A DNA stretch of 64,000 bases, taken from assembly GCF_019464495.1 (NCBI RefSeq), contig NZ_CP080492.1:1984001-2048000 (forward strand), read 5' to 3'. Every line of letters starts with the position of its first letter. The first letter of the stretch is position 1. Both the position numbers and the translations under genes were made by a program. This DNA comes from Leucobacter luti. Lineage in GTDB: Bacteria; Actinomycetota; Actinomycetes; Actinomycetales; Microbacteriaceae. Of the stretch, positions 28,320 to 37,519 are shown piece after piece. A model generated the notes under the pieces. It saw nothing but the letters and a program-made list of their open reading frames with translations, ran no database searches and was not told the origin of the DNA.

Positions 28320-29462
28320 TTAGCGCAACAGCAGGTTAGGCTGCAGCAGATACTTGAAGCTTTCTTCGTCCACTTCGTCTTTGCTGCGCTGGCTCGTGAT
28401 CAGCACCGGACCCGGCTTCCCAGGGTTGTCCGTGCGCGTAAACGCAATGCGAGCAAATTCCGAATGAGTGGAACGTAGCCCATCGAGCAGGAACTGCGGC
28501 TTCAGCGAGACAACCATTTCGTCCCCGACAAGGTGGGCATCCACTGTTTCAACGGCTTGCGCGGACTCGGTGCCAGCAGCCTCAAGCGTCACCGTTCCCT
28601 CAGCAAAGGAGAAACGAAGTGCTGCTTCGCGCTCCAGCACCAGTCCAACACGACCCACAGCTTCCACGAGTTCCGCCGTGTTGACGACTGCGTAATTGTC
28701 GACGCTCTCGGGGAACAAGCGCCCCACCGGCGGATAGTTTCCCTTGATCAGCAGGGAAGTAACGGTCTTCGACCCACCCGTAAAGGCTACGAGCTCACGC
28801 TCGCCATCCTTGATGATCGCAACCTTGACTTGGCCGTCGCCGGAGAATGTCTTCCCTACTTCAGTCACGATCTTTGACGGCACCAATGCGGTCAAATCGC
28901 CCTGTGATCCGGCATTTTCCCAGTCGATACCGCGAGTTGCAACGCGGTATCGATCGGTTGCAGTCAGGGTGAGTGAGTTCTCGCTGATCTCAAACTGCAC
29001 ACCCGTGATAACCGGAGTGACGTCGTCTTTTGAAGCTGCCAGGGAGACCTGAGCGATAGCGTCGGAGAACACGTCGGCGGGAACAGCACCAGTCACGTCC
29101 TCGACCCGGGGCACCTGCGGATATTCTTCTACTGGCATTGCAGGGAGGCTAAACGATGCCGAGCCACATCGCACCTCTACACGACTCTCCAGCAAGGAAA
29201 CCTCGACATCGGAGTGCGGGAGCCGCTGCGCGATCTCGCTGAGGAGACGACCCGAGACCAGTGCGCGACCAGCTTCAGTCACCTCCGCAAGAACGCTCGT
29301 GCGCGCTGACACCTCATAGTCAAAAGACGACACGGTGAGCAGTTCACCCTCGGCTTCGATGAGAGCGCCACTCAGCAAGGGCTGTGTTGGACGCTGTGGC
29401 AAGAGCTTCACCGCAAATGACACTGCCTCACTGAACACGTCACGGTTAACGGTGAATCGCAT
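28320..29462 (-). CDS. dnaN: DNA polymerase III beta sliding clamp
   Basis: 380 residues, three repeated clamp folds, cytosolic dimer encircling DNA. Starts MRFTVNRDVFSEAVSF and contains the typical LLSGALIEA and DRYRVA segments; the C-terminal region ends KYLLQPNLLLR. Follows dnaA in the conserved dnaA-dnaN-recF order after the candidate origin. Confidence 0.97.
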   Translation of the reverse strand: MRFTVNRDVFSEAVSFAVKLLPQRPTQPLLSGALIEAEGELLTVSSFDYEVSARTSVLAEVTEAGRALVSGRLLSEIAQRLPHSDVEVSLLESRVEVRCGSASFSLPAMPVEEYPQVPRVEDVTGAVPADVFSDAIAQVSLAASKDDVTPVITGVQFEISENSLTLTATDRYRVATRGIDWENAGSQGDLTALVPSKIVTEVGKTFSGDGQVKVAIIKDGERELVAFTGGSKTVTSLLIKGNYPPVGRLFPESVDNYAVVNTAELVEAVGRVGLVLEREAALRFSFAEGTVTLEAAGTESAQAVETVDAHLVGDEMVVSLKPQFLLDGLRSTHSEFARIAFTRTDNPGKPGPVLITSQRSKDEVDEESFKYLLQPNLLLR

Positions 29463-29849
29463 GTGGCTTCTCCTCCCGCCCCGCTAGCGTGGCAATTTCG
29501 ATGGTTTGACAATCTTTGCACACTCGGCGAGGTGTGTGATCCGAGGATTGTCGGTTCTCGTGGTTTCCGCCGATTCCGATCGCGTGATCGAGTTCCCGTT
29601 TCAGAAGTGAGAGATTGTTAACAGTGTTAACAGCTGTGGAAACTGTGGATAACTCGGTGGATATCAATGTTTCGTAGAGAACTACAGCTGTGTGAGTTGT
29701 TGGTGGCCTTGGGATAGACCGACTCCCTTGGAATGACAGGGAACTTGTGAGAGTCGATGCCACTCACAGGCGAGGGCGATTCCTCCACAGACACGCCCGA
29801 GTTCTCCCCAGATATCCACATATTCACCCCAGCCTGTGGATAACTCCTG
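29463..29849. other. oriC: Candidate chromosomal origin oriC (dnaA-dnaN gap)
   Basis: 387-nt non-coding gap. Perfect DnaA boxes TGTGGATAA are at 29644-29652 and 29835-29843, with near matches at 29635-29643 (TGTGGAAAC) and 29812-29820 (ATATCCACA). GTTAACAGTGTTAAC at 29617-29631 is a short AT-rich palindrome that could unwind. Position between dnaA and dnaN is the normal actinobacterial oriC. Fewer strong boxes than Streptomyces, comparable to smaller actinobacterial origins. Confidence 0.8.
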
Positions 29850-31301
29850 TTAGCGGGAGCCCTGTTTGATGCGCGTCGTCAGTTCGGTGACCTGGTTATA
29901 GATCGATCGACGTTCAGCAATGAGCTGGGAAATCTTCTTGTGCGCGTACATCACCGTGGTGTGGTCGCGCCCGCCGAACAGCTGTCCGATCTTGGGGAGT
30001 GACAGTGGGGTCAGCTCGCGGCAGAGGTACATAGCAATCTGCCGTGCTGTTGCAATTTGTTGTGCGCGCGTCGGACCATAGAGATCATCCACAGAGAGAT
30101 CGAAGTACTCGGCAGTCTTGCTGATGATGTCCGAGGGCTGCACTTCATTGTCGGCGTCGAGTGTGATGAGGTCCTTGAGCACTGTGTGGACAAGGTTCAT
30201 GTCGATGCGTTGCTGATTCAGGCTTGCGTATGCCGTCACGCGGATCAACGTGCCCTCGAGCTCGCGGATATTCGATGAGAACTTACTTGCAATGAACTCG
30301 AGGATGTTGTGGTCGATTTCAAGGTTCTCGCGTTGCGCCTTCTTGCGGAGGATCGCAATTCGAGTCTCAAGGTCGGGAGCCTGAATATCAGTCAGCAAGC
30401 CCCATTCGAATCGGGACAGCATGCGCTCTTCAAATCCACGCAACTGCTTCGGCTGCACGTCACTGGTGATCACGACCTGCTTGTTGTGGTCGTGGAGCGT
30501 GTTGAACGTGTGGAAGAACGCCTCTTGAGTCTCCACTTTGTCGGCCAGGAACTGGATGTCGTCAACCAGCAAAATGTCGACACTGCGGTACCTGGCGTGG
30601 AAGCCCGCGCCCTGATTGTTCGCAATCGAGTTGATGAAGTCGTTGGTGAAATCCTCGGAGCTGACATAGCGCACGCGAACATCGGGAAAGAGCTCACGGG
30701 CGTAGTGGCCGATTGCGTGCAACAAGTGCGTCTTGCCCAACCCTGAATCACCGTAGATGAACAGCGGGTTGTAGGCACGGGCTGGTGCCTCTGCCACCGC
30801 AACGGCCGCGGCGTGGGCGAAGCGGTTTGACTGGCCGATCACAAAACTATCGAACCGGTACTTCTCATTGAGTCGGCTATCGCCCGGGTCGTCTCCTCCG
30901 TGACGGCCACGCGGTTCATCCACGGGCCGCGTGGGCTCGGAACGTGCGATGAAGTGCCCATCATCGAAACTGTTGCCGGGGGACGGCGGTGACGATGGAG
31001 CTTCCTGCACCGGCTCTGGATCGAGGGAGGGGTGCGCATCCTCATCGACGATCACAACGAAATTCTGGATCTCCTGTGCCTCGGGGATCGCAGCGATCGC
31101 GTTCATGATGGCCGGGCGCAACCGGCTCTCGAGCAGCTTGAGCGTGAACTCTAGCTGCACAGCGAGGTAGAGCGTCCCAGCCGCAATTCCGCGGGGAAGC
31201 GCCAACGCCAATTGGGCGCCTACCGCGGGTCCGACCGCCGGATCCTGCATCACGGCCTGTGTGACGCGGTCCCACACCTCTTGTACTTCGTCCTCAGTCA
31301 C
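29850..31301 (-). CDS. dnaA: Chromosomal replication initiator DnaA
   Basis: 483 residues. Domain I at the N terminus, an acidic/Pro-rich domain II (about 95-140), then the AAA+ domain with Walker [10 protein letters not shown] and Walker [10 protein letters not shown], and the DNA-binding domain with the signature [11 protein letters not shown]. All functional motifs intact. GTG start at 31301 ([13 protein letters not shown]). Divergent from rpmH; a DnaA box in its promoter suggests autoregulation. Confidence 0.97.
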   Translation of the reverse strand: MTEDEVQEVWDRVTQAVMQDPAVGPAVGAQLALALPRGIAAGTLYLAVQLEFTLKLLESRLRPAIMNAIAAIPEAQEIQNFVVIVDEDAHPSLDPEPVQEAPSSPPSPGNSFDDGHFIARSEPTRPVDEPRGRHGGDDPGDSRLNEKYRFDSFVIGQSNRFAHAAAVAVAEAPARAYNPLFIYGDSGLGKTHLLHAIGHYARELFPDVRVRYVSSEDFTNDFINSIANNQGAGFHARYRSVDILLVDDIQFLADKVETQEAFFHTFNTLHDHNKQVVITSDVQPKQLRGFEERMLSRFEWGLLTDIQAPDLETRIAILRKKAQRENLEIDHNILEFIASKFSSNIRELEGTLIRVTAYASLNQQRIDMNLVHTVLKDLITLDADNEVQPSDIISKTAEYFDLSVDDLYGPTRAQQIATARQIAMYLCRELTPLSLPKIGQLFGGRDHTTVMYAHKKISQLIAERRSIYNQVTELTTRIKQGSR

Positions 31302-31339
31302 GCAATTACCCAGCTCAATAGTGGTGGTGGTTGGCCAAT

Positions 31340-31345
31340 GTTATA
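31340..31345 (-). promoter_or_regulatory. Candidate -10 element for dnaA
   Basis: TATAAC on the minus strand, leader about 38 nt. A DnaA box lies 7 nt upstream, in the -10/-35 spacer, a layout that would allow DnaA autorepression. Confidence 0.4.
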
Positions 31346-31352
31346 CCCAGCC

Positions 31353-31361
31353 TTATCCACA
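31353..31361 (+). promoter_or_regulatory. Perfect DnaA box
   Basis: TTATCCACA in the dnaA promoter region. Confidence 0.8.
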
Positions 31362-31439
31362 GATCAGGAACGAAAAATTCCGGGAATTCCGGGGATTATC
31401 GGTGGCGTGAGTGCATCTGCAGCAACGTTAGTCACAGAT

Positions 31440-31448
31440 TTGTCCACA
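31440..31448 (+). promoter_or_regulatory. DnaA box (TTGTCCACA)
   Basis: TTGTCCACA, the high-affinity actinobacterial variant, 75 nt upstream of the rpmH promoter. Confidence 0.75.
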
Positions 31449-31522
31449 GGCAAGTCCCGGAGAGATTCGGGCCAAGTTTCAGGCCGAGAAGATCGCTTGC
31501 TGAGAGAGATCTCACGACTCTT

Positions 31523-31551
31523 TTGACGCAGCGCCAGATAGGGCGTAGAGT
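31523..31551 (+). promoter_or_regulatory. rpmH promoter
   Basis: TTGACG, a 17-nt spacer and TAGAGT: the clearest sigma-70-type promoter of the window, with a leader of about 90 nt before rpmH. Fits a highly expressed ribosomal operon. Confidence 0.8.
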
Positions 31552-31648
31552 GAACTCCTTGTATGGGCGGAATATTGCCCTGCCCAGATATGACTTCCTC
31601 GATGCCACCGAGCTTCGGGGATCACTTCCATAAGTCACGGAGTCTTCT

Positions 31649-31785
31649 ATGAGCAAGCGCACTTTCCAGCCAAACAACCGCCGTCGCGCCAAGGTGCACG
31701 GCTTCCGCGCCCGCATGCGTACCCGCGCGGGCCGCGCGATCGTTGCCGCACGCCGCGGCAAGGGCCGCTCAAGCTCACCGCGTAA
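31649..31785 (+). pseudogene. rpmH: Ribosomal protein L34, apparent 1-nt loss near 3' end
   Basis: [19 protein letters not shown] and the following Arg-rich residues are L34. After GKGRSS the frame runs on past the expected end instead of stopping. One base restored near 31770-31774 (for example a third A in the AA at 31771) gives 45 residues and the TAA at 31783-31785, exactly the usual actinobacterial length. As given, the frame continues without a stop into rnpA and would encode an L34-RnpA fusion of 173 residues. L34 is expected to be present and functional, so sequence error is likelier than decay. Confidence 0.85.
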
Positions 31786-31807
31786 TACCCGCAGTCCCGG
31801 GATTCAT

Positions 31808-32170
31808 ATGCCTGCCCTACGGCACCGCGTTACCCGGGGGGATGATTACCGCCGGGTCGTGAGATCCGGATACCGCGTGGGTGGTGCACACTGCATCACC
31901 CACGCGGTTTTGCGTGCGCCCGGAGAACCAGCTCGCTTCGGTTTCATCGTGTCCAAGGCAGTGGGAAACGCCGTGCACCGCAATCTCGTGCGGCGCCGGT
32001 TGAAGACGATCGCGGAGCGGCGCATTGCCGCCGGTCTTGGGGGCGTCGACATCGTGTTCCGGGCACTCCCCGCGATCCGGGATACTCGCTTCGCGGACCT
32101 GGAGGCTGAGATTGGCCGGGCATTGGACCGCGTGGAACGAACGCTGCAACCAGTCGCGGGTGTCCGGTGA
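31808..32170 (+). CDS. rnpA: Ribonuclease P protein component
   Basis: 120-residue basic protein that assists the RNase P RNA in 5' tRNA maturation. Contains the family RNR-like motif region ([16 protein letters not shown]) and FGFIVSK. The ATG at 31808 begins the homologous region ([17 protein letters not shown]). In the given sequence it is in frame with the upstream rpmH frame. Overlaps yidD by 4 nt. Confidence 0.93.
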   Translation: MPALRHRVTRGDDYRRVVRSGYRVGGAHCITHAVLRAPGEPARFGFIVSKAVGNAVHRNLVRRRLKTIAERRIAAGLGGVDIVFRALPAIRDTRFADLEAEIGRALDRVERTLQPVAGVR

Positions 32171-32475
32171 AACGGGTACTCCTTGAAATCTGGTGGCTGC
32201 CCCGGAATCTCGCGATTGGGATCATGCGGGGATACCGGAAGCTCATCTCCCCGCTCTATGGGCAGGTGTGCAGGTATTATCCATCGTGTTCCCGATACGC
32301 TTTGGAGGCGTATCAACTACGCGGCTTCGTTGTCGGGACGGCGCTCACGGCCTGGCGATTGCTCCGGTGCAATCCCTTCACGCCGGGTGGGATCGACGAT
32401 GTTCCAACCCGAATGCAACAGAACTTTGTGATTAACTCGCGCGGCTTTGTCCGCCCCATCGAGCGAAAGGCCTAA
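32167..32475 (+). CDS. yidD: Membrane protein insertion efficiency factor YidD
   Basis: 102 residues, longer than the common about 75-85 because of a C-terminal tail. The core has [21 protein letters not shown] (Cys residues conserved) and [17 protein letters not shown]. Amphipathic, membrane-associated, assists YidC. GTG start overlaps rnpA (GTGA). Confidence 0.92.
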   Translation: MKRVLLEIWWLPRNLAIGIMRGYRKLISPLYGQVCRYYPSCSRYALEAYQLRGFVVGTALTAWRLLRCNPFTPGGIDDVPTRMQQNFVINSRGFVRPIERKA

Positions 32476-32479
32476 CGCG

Positions 32480-33427
32480 GTGGATTTCTTCGAGACCATA
32501 CTCTGGCCGTTGCGCTGGCTCGTCGAGCTAGTGCTGGCGGTTTGGCACCAGGCACTGACCTGGCTCGGGATGGAGCCCGCTTCAGGCCTCACCTGGGTGC
32601 TGTCCATCATCGGCCTCGTGATCGTGGTGCGCTCAGCGCTCATTCCGGTGACGGTGCGGCAGATCAAGTCGCAGCGACGCATGATGGATCTCGCGCCCGA
32701 GATGAAGAAGGTTCAGGACAAGTACAAGGGCAAGAAGGATCAGTTCTCGCGCGAGGCGATGAGCCGCGAGACGATGGCTCTGTACAAGCGCCATGGGACC
32801 AACCCCTTCTCCTCATGCCTTCCGATCTTGATCCAGATGCCAGTGTTCTTCTCACTGTTCTACGTGCTGCGTCACGCATCTGAGAACAAGACGGGTATTG
32901 GCTTCATGACGAAGCCACTGACGCAGAGCTTCAATGAGGCAAGCATCTTCGGTGCTCCGCTGAAGATGAACTTCACCCAGGGCTGGGAAAGCGGCAACTG
33001 GACCGTCGTGATCCTCCTCGGCGTCATCGTGATTCTCATGATCGCCTCGCAGTTCTTTACGCAGCTCCAGATCATGTCGAAGAACGTCTCTGACGAGACG
33101 AAGAACTCCCCGATGTACCGCCAGCAGCGCATCCTGCTCTACATCATCCCCTTCGCTTTCCTCTTCTCGGGCGTGACCTTCCCGCTCGCGCTGAACGTCT
33201 ACTGGTTTACGTCTAATATCTGGACGATGGGGCAGCAGTTCATCGTGATTCGCAACATGCCGACCCCCGGCAGTGACGCCTGGCGTGCACGCCAGGCCCG
33301 CCTGAAGGCCAAGGGGAAGCTGACCGACGATGAGGTCCGCGCACTCGATGCACAGACCCCAACCAAGACTGAGGGCCAGCGCAATCAGCCGATTGGCAAG
33401 AAGCGCGCGAAGAAGAAGGGCAAGTGA
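32480..33427 (+). CDS. yidC: Membrane protein insertase YidC
   Basis: 315 residues. Five hydrophobic segments; the cytoplasmic loop after the first core helix (RQIKSQRRMMDLAPEMKKVQDKYKGK) and the conserved hydrophilic-groove Arg region are present; Lys/Arg-rich tail (GKKRAKKKGK) binds ribosomes. Inserts membrane proteins with or without Sec. GTG at 32480 follows AAAGG and starts 4 nt after the yidD stop; an ATG 33 nt upstream inside yidD is less likely. Confidence 0.94.
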   Translation: MDFFETILWPLRWLVELVLAVWHQALTWLGMEPASGLTWVLSIIGLVIVVRSALIPVTVRQIKSQRRMMDLAPEMKKVQDKYKGKKDQFSREAMSRETMALYKRHGTNPFSSCLPILIQMPVFFSLFYVLRHASENKTGIGFMTKPLTQSFNEASIFGAPLKMNFTQGWESGNWTVVILLGVIVILMIASQFFTQLQIMSKNVSDETKNSPMYRQQRILLYIIPFAFLFSGVTFPLALNVYWFTSNIWTMGQQFIVIRNMPTPGSDAWRARQARLKAKGKLTDDEVRALDAQTPTKTEGQRNQPIGKKRAKKKGK

Positions 33428-33933
33428 TCGTGACCCAGGACAACGACGCTCCCACCCAGGAATCGAGCGAACTCAGCCTCGCCGAACTCGAAGCTGACGG
33501 CGACTTGGCGGCGGACTATGTCGAGGGGCTCCTCGATATTGCCGATCTCGATGGAGATATTGACATTGACGTGGCCAACGGTCGCGCCTATGTGTCTGTC
33601 ACGGGAGGGGACGCTGAGCTCGAGCGCCTCGCCGGCGCGGACACCGTGCAGGCCCTCCAGGATCTCACTCGTCTCGCGGTGCAGGCCAAGACCGGTCGAT
33701 TCTCACGTCTCATCATTGATGTCGGCGGCTCGCGAAATGCTCGCGCAACTGAGCTCAAGGGCATGGTTGATGCAGCGGTGGCTCAGATCGCCGCGGGGCG
33801 CGATGAGGTCGAGCTCGAGCCCATGTCATCGTATGAGCGCAAACTCGTCCACGACGATGTCGCCGAGCGTGGGTACTTCTCGGAGTCTCGCGGTGAGGGC
33901 CGCGATCGCCGCCTCGTTATTAGCCGCGCCTGA
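33424..33933 (+). CDS. jag: Jag/KhpB RNA-binding protein
   Basis: 169 residues with an acidic N terminus, a KH-like region (about 40-90) and an R3H domain near the C terminus (ELEPMSSYERKLVHDDVA). KhpB-type proteins bind RNA and influence cell elongation in Gram-positive bacteria. GTG overlaps yidC by 4 nt, keeping the rpmH-to-rsmG order. Confidence 0.92.
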   Translation: MIVTQDNDAPTQESSELSLAELEADGDLAADYVEGLLDIADLDGDIDIDVANGRAYVSVTGGDAELERLAGADTVQALQDLTRLAVQAKTGRFSRLIIDVGGSRNARATELKGMVDAAVAQIAAGRDEVELEPMSSYERKLVHDDVAERGYFSESRGEGRDRRLVISRA

Positions 33934-33948
33934 GTGTGCAGTGAACTC

Positions 33949-33962
33949 GTTTCACGTGAAAC
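33949..33962. other. parS core between jag and rsmG
   Basis: GTTTCACGTGAAAC, perfect 14-bp parS core with non-consensus outermost bases, 0.7 kb upstream of parA. Confidence 0.85.
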
Positions 33963-33978
33963 GCGCGGGGAGCGTGTG

Positions 33979-34632
33979 ATGTCCGATGCAAGCGAGCTGA
34001 CGCTCGAAGGAGAACCGACGGCCGCCGCAGAAATCGCTGGCGAACGGATCACGGTGCTGCGCGCGTTTGCAGCTGACCTCGCTGAGCGGGGTGAGGAGCT
34101 CGGACTGATCGGCCCCGTTGAGCTTCCGCGTCTGTGGACCCGTCACCTGCTGAACAGCGCGGTCCTCGCGCCCCTGATCCAGTCCGGAGCGCGAGTCGCG
34201 GATATCGGCACTGGCGGCGGGATGCCGGGCCTCGTGCTCGCGATTGTTCGACCCGATGCGCAGTTCCTGCTCATCGAGCCGATGGAGCGCCGGTGTGCGT
34301 GGTTGAACGAACAGATCGACCGCCTTGAACTCGAGAATGTTGAGGTGCGGCGCGGGCGCGCTGAAGAGTTCCACGATGCATTTGAGGTGGATCAGGTGAC
34401 GGCCCGCGCGGTCACGGCACTGCGTAAGCTCGTACCGATTACGGCTCCCCTGCTCCGAGACGGCGGTGAGATGCTGTTCCTCAAGGGCGCTGCGATTGAC
34501 GCAGAAATTGAGGCCGCTGCAAAGACGCTGCGCAAGTATCGCGCAAGCGATGTGACGGTTGAAGAGCTCGGGGTTGGGCAGCTGGCTGAAACGACCCGGG
34601 TGTTTCGGGCTAAAATCAGAAGTCATGACTGA
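33979..34632 (+). CDS. rsmG: 16S rRNA (guanine527-N7)-methyltransferase RsmG
   Basis: 217 residues. SAM-binding motif DIGTGGGMPGL (about 75-85) and the RHLLNS segment mark RsmG/GidB. Methylates G527 in the 530 loop; loss gives low-level streptomycin resistance in other bacteria. The ATG at 33979 avoids the parS site in the longer frame. Overlaps parA by 8 nt. Confidence 0.94.
   Translation: MSDASELTLEGEPTAAAEIAGERITVLRAFAADLAERGEELGLIGPVELPRLWTRHLLNSAVLAPLIQSGARVADIGTGGGMPGLVLAIVRPDAQFLLIEPMERRCAWLNEQIDRLELENVEVRRGRAEEFHDAFEVDQVTARAVTALRKLVPITAPLLRDGGEMLFLKGAAIDAEIEAAAKTLRKYRASDVTVEELGVGQLAETTRVFRAKIRSHD
34611..34616 (+). promoter_or_regulatory. Candidate -10 element for parA (leaderless)
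   Basis: TAAAAT followed by 8 nt and the parA ATG, inside the 3' end of rsmG. Confidence 0.45.
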
Positions 34633-35530
34633 ATCTGAGAAGTCACTCGTCGGCGATCACCTCGTTGACAAGATCCGGCGACGCCGCAAGCTCGCTGAAA
34701 CTGTGTCGCCGCTTCCCTCGGAAACGCGGGTGATCACGGTGTCCAACCAGAAGGGCGGGGTGGGAAAGACCACCACCACCGTCAATCTTGCTTCGGCGCT
34801 CGCGCGTCGCGGGGCTCGAGTGTTGGTGATCGATCTTGATCCCCAGGGCAACGCCTCGACCGCGCTCGGGGTGGCTCACCGGCCCGAGGTCACGAGCGTC
34901 TACGACGTACTCCTCGGGGACAGCGGGCTTGAGGACGCGCTGCAGCCGACGAGTGATCACGACAATCTGTGGTGCGTCCCCTCAACGATTCACCTCGCCG
35001 GAGCCGAGATTGAGCTAGTCTCGCTCGTCGCCCGCGAACAGCGGCTGCGCACGGCGCTGCACAGCTTCCTCGCCGAGTCCGAGGAGAGCTACCACTACGT
35101 CTTCATCGATTGTCCGCCGTCGCTCGGGTTGCTGACGGTCAACGCCTTCGTCGCCGCAGATGAAGTGCTGATCCCCATCCAGTGCGAGTACTACGCGCTG
35201 GAAGGGTTGAGCCAGTTGCTCGGAAATATTGAGCTCATCCAGAAACACTTGAATCCTGGGCTGAGCGTTTCGACGATTCTGCTGACCATGTACGACGCGC
35301 GCACCAACCTTGCGCAGGAAGTCGCGGGCGAAGTGCGCACGCACTTCCCCGAGCAGGTTCTCTCCGCAGTGATCCCACGCTCTGTGCGGATTTCGGAGGC
35401 ACCAAGCTACGGCCAGACGGTGCACGCGTACGATGGCGCTTCGATCGGCGCACTTGCGTATCTTGAAGCGGCCGCGGAGATGGCGGAACGCGGAGCAGCG
35501 GTAGACACTTCCACGGAGAGGCGCGACTGA
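34625..35530 (+). CDS. parA: Chromosome partitioning ATPase ParA (Soj)
   Basis: 301 residues. Deviant Walker A KGGVGKTTTTVNLA at about 45-58, switch II DCPPSLG and a basic DNA-binding surface. N-terminal extension of about 35 residues. Moves ParB-parS complexes after replication. Start at ATG 34625 chosen because the longer frame overlaps rsmG deeply. Stop overlaps parB start by 1 nt. Confidence 0.96.
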   Translation: MTESEKSLVGDHLVDKIRRRRKLAETVSPLPSETRVITVSNQKGGVGKTTTTVNLASALARRGARVLVIDLDPQGNASTALGVAHRPEVTSVYDVLLGDSGLEDALQPTSDHDNLWCVPSTIHLAGAEIELVSLVAREQRLRTALHSFLAESEESYHYVFIDCPPSLGLLTVNAFVAADEVLIPIQCEYYALEGLSQLLGNIELIQKHLNPGLSVSTILLTMYDARTNLAQEVAGEVRTHFPEQVLSAVIPRSVRISEAPSYGQTVHAYDGASIGALAYLEAAAEMAERGAAVDTSTERRD

Positions 35531-36573
35531 TGGCGACGAAGAAGCGAGGCGGCCTCGGCCGGGGTATCGGGGCACTCATCCCGCAGGCGCCCACGACGGG
35601 AGAACGCCCGGTTGATGTGTTTTTCCCGGCTGCAGGATCCACCGCAGCAGTCGCAGAGGTGGTGCCGGCAGATGACGCCGTGACGGACACCAACGGTGCG
35701 AGCACGAGCGCGAGTGCGAGCGCCGCGACCAGCTCCGAGGAGCCGCAGTTGCAGGAAGTGCCGGGCGCTCGCCTGACCCGGCTTGACCTCACAGACATCA
35801 CGCCGAACCGGGTGCAGCCGCGCACGGAGTTCGATGAAGAAGCGCTTGCTGAGCTCACACACAGCGTCCGCGAATTCGGCGTCTTTCAGCCGATCGTGGT
35901 CCGTGAAATTGAGCCAGCGCCGAAAAGCGGGCCGCGGTTCGAGATCATCATGGGTGAGCGTCGCTTCCGCGCTTCCACTCGCGCGGGTCTCGAGAGCATT
36001 CCCGCGATTATTCGCAGCACCGCAGATGAACATATGCTTCGTGACGCGCTGCTCGAGAACCTGCACCGCGCGCAGCTGAATCCACTTGAAGAGGCCTCTG
36101 CCTACCAGCAGTTGCTCGCGGACTTTGGGATCACTCAGGAGCAGCTCGCCGAGCGTATTGGCCGCTCGCGGCCGCAGATTTCCAATACGATTCGACTGCT
36201 CCGCCTGCCAGAAGCCGTGCAGGCACGGGTGGCTGCTGGCGTGCTGACCGCTGGGCACGCTCGCGCGATCCTCTCGAACGATGGTGATGCCGAGTCAATG
36301 CAGCGGCTCGCGGACAAGATCGTAAACGAGGGACTCTCCGTACGCGCAGCAGAGGCGGCAGCTGCTGAGGGCCCTCAGCGCAAGACGCCGAAGGCTCGTG
36401 CCGGCGGTGTGCAGGCTCAGCTCAGCGAGATCGCTGATCGCCTCGGCGATCGTTTCGATACGCGGGTTGCAGTGAAATTGGGTGCGAAAAAGGGGCAGAT
36501 CGTGATCGATTTCGCCACGATCGCCGATCTCAAGCGCATCCTCTCCGAGCTCGGAGATCCTGGCTTCAACTAG
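35530..36573 (+). CDS. parB: Chromosome partitioning protein ParB (Spo0J)
   Basis: 347 residues. A Thr/Ala/Ser-rich N-terminal linker (about 20-80) leads to the ParB/Srx CTPase fold with GERRFRA (about 139) and ENLHRAQLNPLEEA, a helix-turn-helix (LAERIGRSRPQISNTIRLL) and a dimerisation domain ending with ADLKRILSELG. Binds the parS sites listed here. Confidence 0.96.
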   Translation: MATKKRGGLGRGIGALIPQAPTTGERPVDVFFPAAGSTAAVAEVVPADDAVTDTNGASTSASASAATSSEEPQLQEVPGARLTRLDLTDITPNRVQPRTEFDEEALAELTHSVREFGVFQPIVVREIEPAPKSGPRFEIIMGERRFRASTRAGLESIPAIIRSTADEHMLRDALLENLHRAQLNPLEEASAYQQLLADFGITQEQLAERIGRSRPQISNTIRLLRLPEAVQARVAAGVLTAGHARAILSNDGDAESMQRLADKIVNEGLSVRAAEAAAAEGPQRKTPKARAGGVQAQLSEIADRLGDRFDTRVAVKLGAKKGQIVIDFATIADLKRILSELGDPGFN

Positions 36574-36629
36574 CTCACGTTTGCGCCCCTCGCGGCCGGG
36601 TCACGGACCCTATGTGGTTCACTGGAGGC

Positions 36630-37076
36630 ATGACTTCTGAATCCCGAGTGGTGTCGGCCGAGCGGCTCAGCTCCGCTTCCCCCGAGGTGCTTTTCGAACT
36701 GATCGCCGATCCCGCACAGCAACCGCGGTGGGACGGAAACGACAACCTCGCTGAGGCTGCTGACGGGCAGCGCGTCCATGCCGTGGGAGACGTGTTCGTG
36801 ATGACCAACACCGGGGACCGCGTGCGCGAGAACCGCATTGTTGAGTTCGTTGAGGGGCGCAAGATTGCATGGCTGCCCTCGCCTGTCGGTGAGACACCAC
36901 CGGGCCATCTGTGGCGGTGGGAGCTGGAGCCTCGCGAGGGTGGCACGCTCGTGCGGCACACATACGATTGGTCTGAGCTGCACGATCCACGGCGGATCGA
37001 GCGCGCCAAGCAGAACACCGCGGAGGCGCTCCTGGCATCGGTGGACCGACTCGTGGCGCTCGCCGAGCAGGACTAG
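36630..37076 (+). CDS. SRPBCC family protein (polyketide cyclase/START-like)
   Basis: 148 residues with a single SRPBCC helix-grip fold (SSASPEVLFELIADPAQQPRWDG at the start, a C-terminal long helix). Binds a small hydrophobic ligand in family members; ligand here unknown. The ATG at 36630 directly follows GGAGG with only 1 nt between, so a -10-like TTCACT at 36618 and leaderless start is possible; an upstream ATG at 36612 is the alternative. Confidence 0.85.
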   Translation: MTSESRVVSAERLSSASPEVLFELIADPAQQPRWDGNDNLAEAADGQRVHAVGDVFVMTNTGDRVRENRIVEFVEGRKIAWLPSPVGETPPGHLWRWELEPREGGTLVRHTYDWSELHDPRRIERAKQNTAEALLASVDRLVALAEQD

Positions 37077-37099
37077 TCAGCGAGGATATCCGTCCCTCC

Positions 37100-37150
37100 A
37101 TACGCGAGAGGGCCCCGAATCCCACTGGGATTCGGGGCCCTCTCGCGTAT
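37100..37150. terminator. Bidirectional terminator between SRPBCC gene and trxA
   Basis: 24-bp perfect stem from ATACGCGAGAG (37100) to 37150 with a 3-nt loop in a convergent gap. Confidence 0.85.
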
Positions 37151-37158
37151 GAGGCAGC

Positions 37159-37482
37159 CTAGATAATGCCTGCGAGGTGCTGCTCGATCATCGGCTTCGG
37201 CATGGCCCCGATGATTTCACGCACCTCTTCGCCGTCCTTGAACACCTTCATCGCGGGGATGGAGGTGATGCGGTACTGCGCAGCGAGGTTCGGGTTCTCA
37301 TCGACGTTCAACTTCGCGATGATGATCTTGCCCTCGTGCTCGGCAGCGATCTGGTCGAGGATCGGCGCAACGGCGCGGCACGGACCGCACCAGGCAGCCC
37401 AGAAATCCACGAGGACGGGAACTTCACTCTGGAGCACGACCTTCTCGAAGGTCTGCTCGTCGACAATAACGGGTTCATTCAT
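37159..37482 (-). CDS. trxA: Thioredoxin
   Basis: 107 residues, cytosolic protein disulfide reductase. Redox motif WCGPC with Cys32 and Cys35; cis-Pro in TSIPAMK. Start at ATG 37482 (MNEPVIVDEQTF), preceded on the minus strand by GAAGGAG. 37 nt downstream of trxB, likely the same transcript. Confidence 0.96.
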   Translation of the reverse strand: MNEPVIVDEQTFEKVVLQSEVPVLVDFWAAWCGPCRAVAPILDQIAAEHEGKIIIAKLNVDENPNLAAQYRITSIPAMKVFKDGEEVREIIGAMPKPMIEQHLAGII

Positions 37483-37519
37483 GATGACTCCTTCGGTGAC
37501 GCAGCTGGTGTGGGTGTGG

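Larger units (their letters stand above)
31302..31648. other. dnaA-rpmH divergent gap
   Basis: 347 nt with the dnaA promoter, two DnaA boxes (31353-31361, 31440-31448) and the rpmH promoter at 31523-31551. It may be part of a bipartite origin. Confidence 0.7.

Noticed and set aside
31649..32170. Programmed frameshift or Thermus-like overlap of rpmH and rnpA
   Set aside because: No slippery sequence or structure is seen and the Thermus case uses different frames. One missing base explains the data, and similar losses occur elsewhere in the window.
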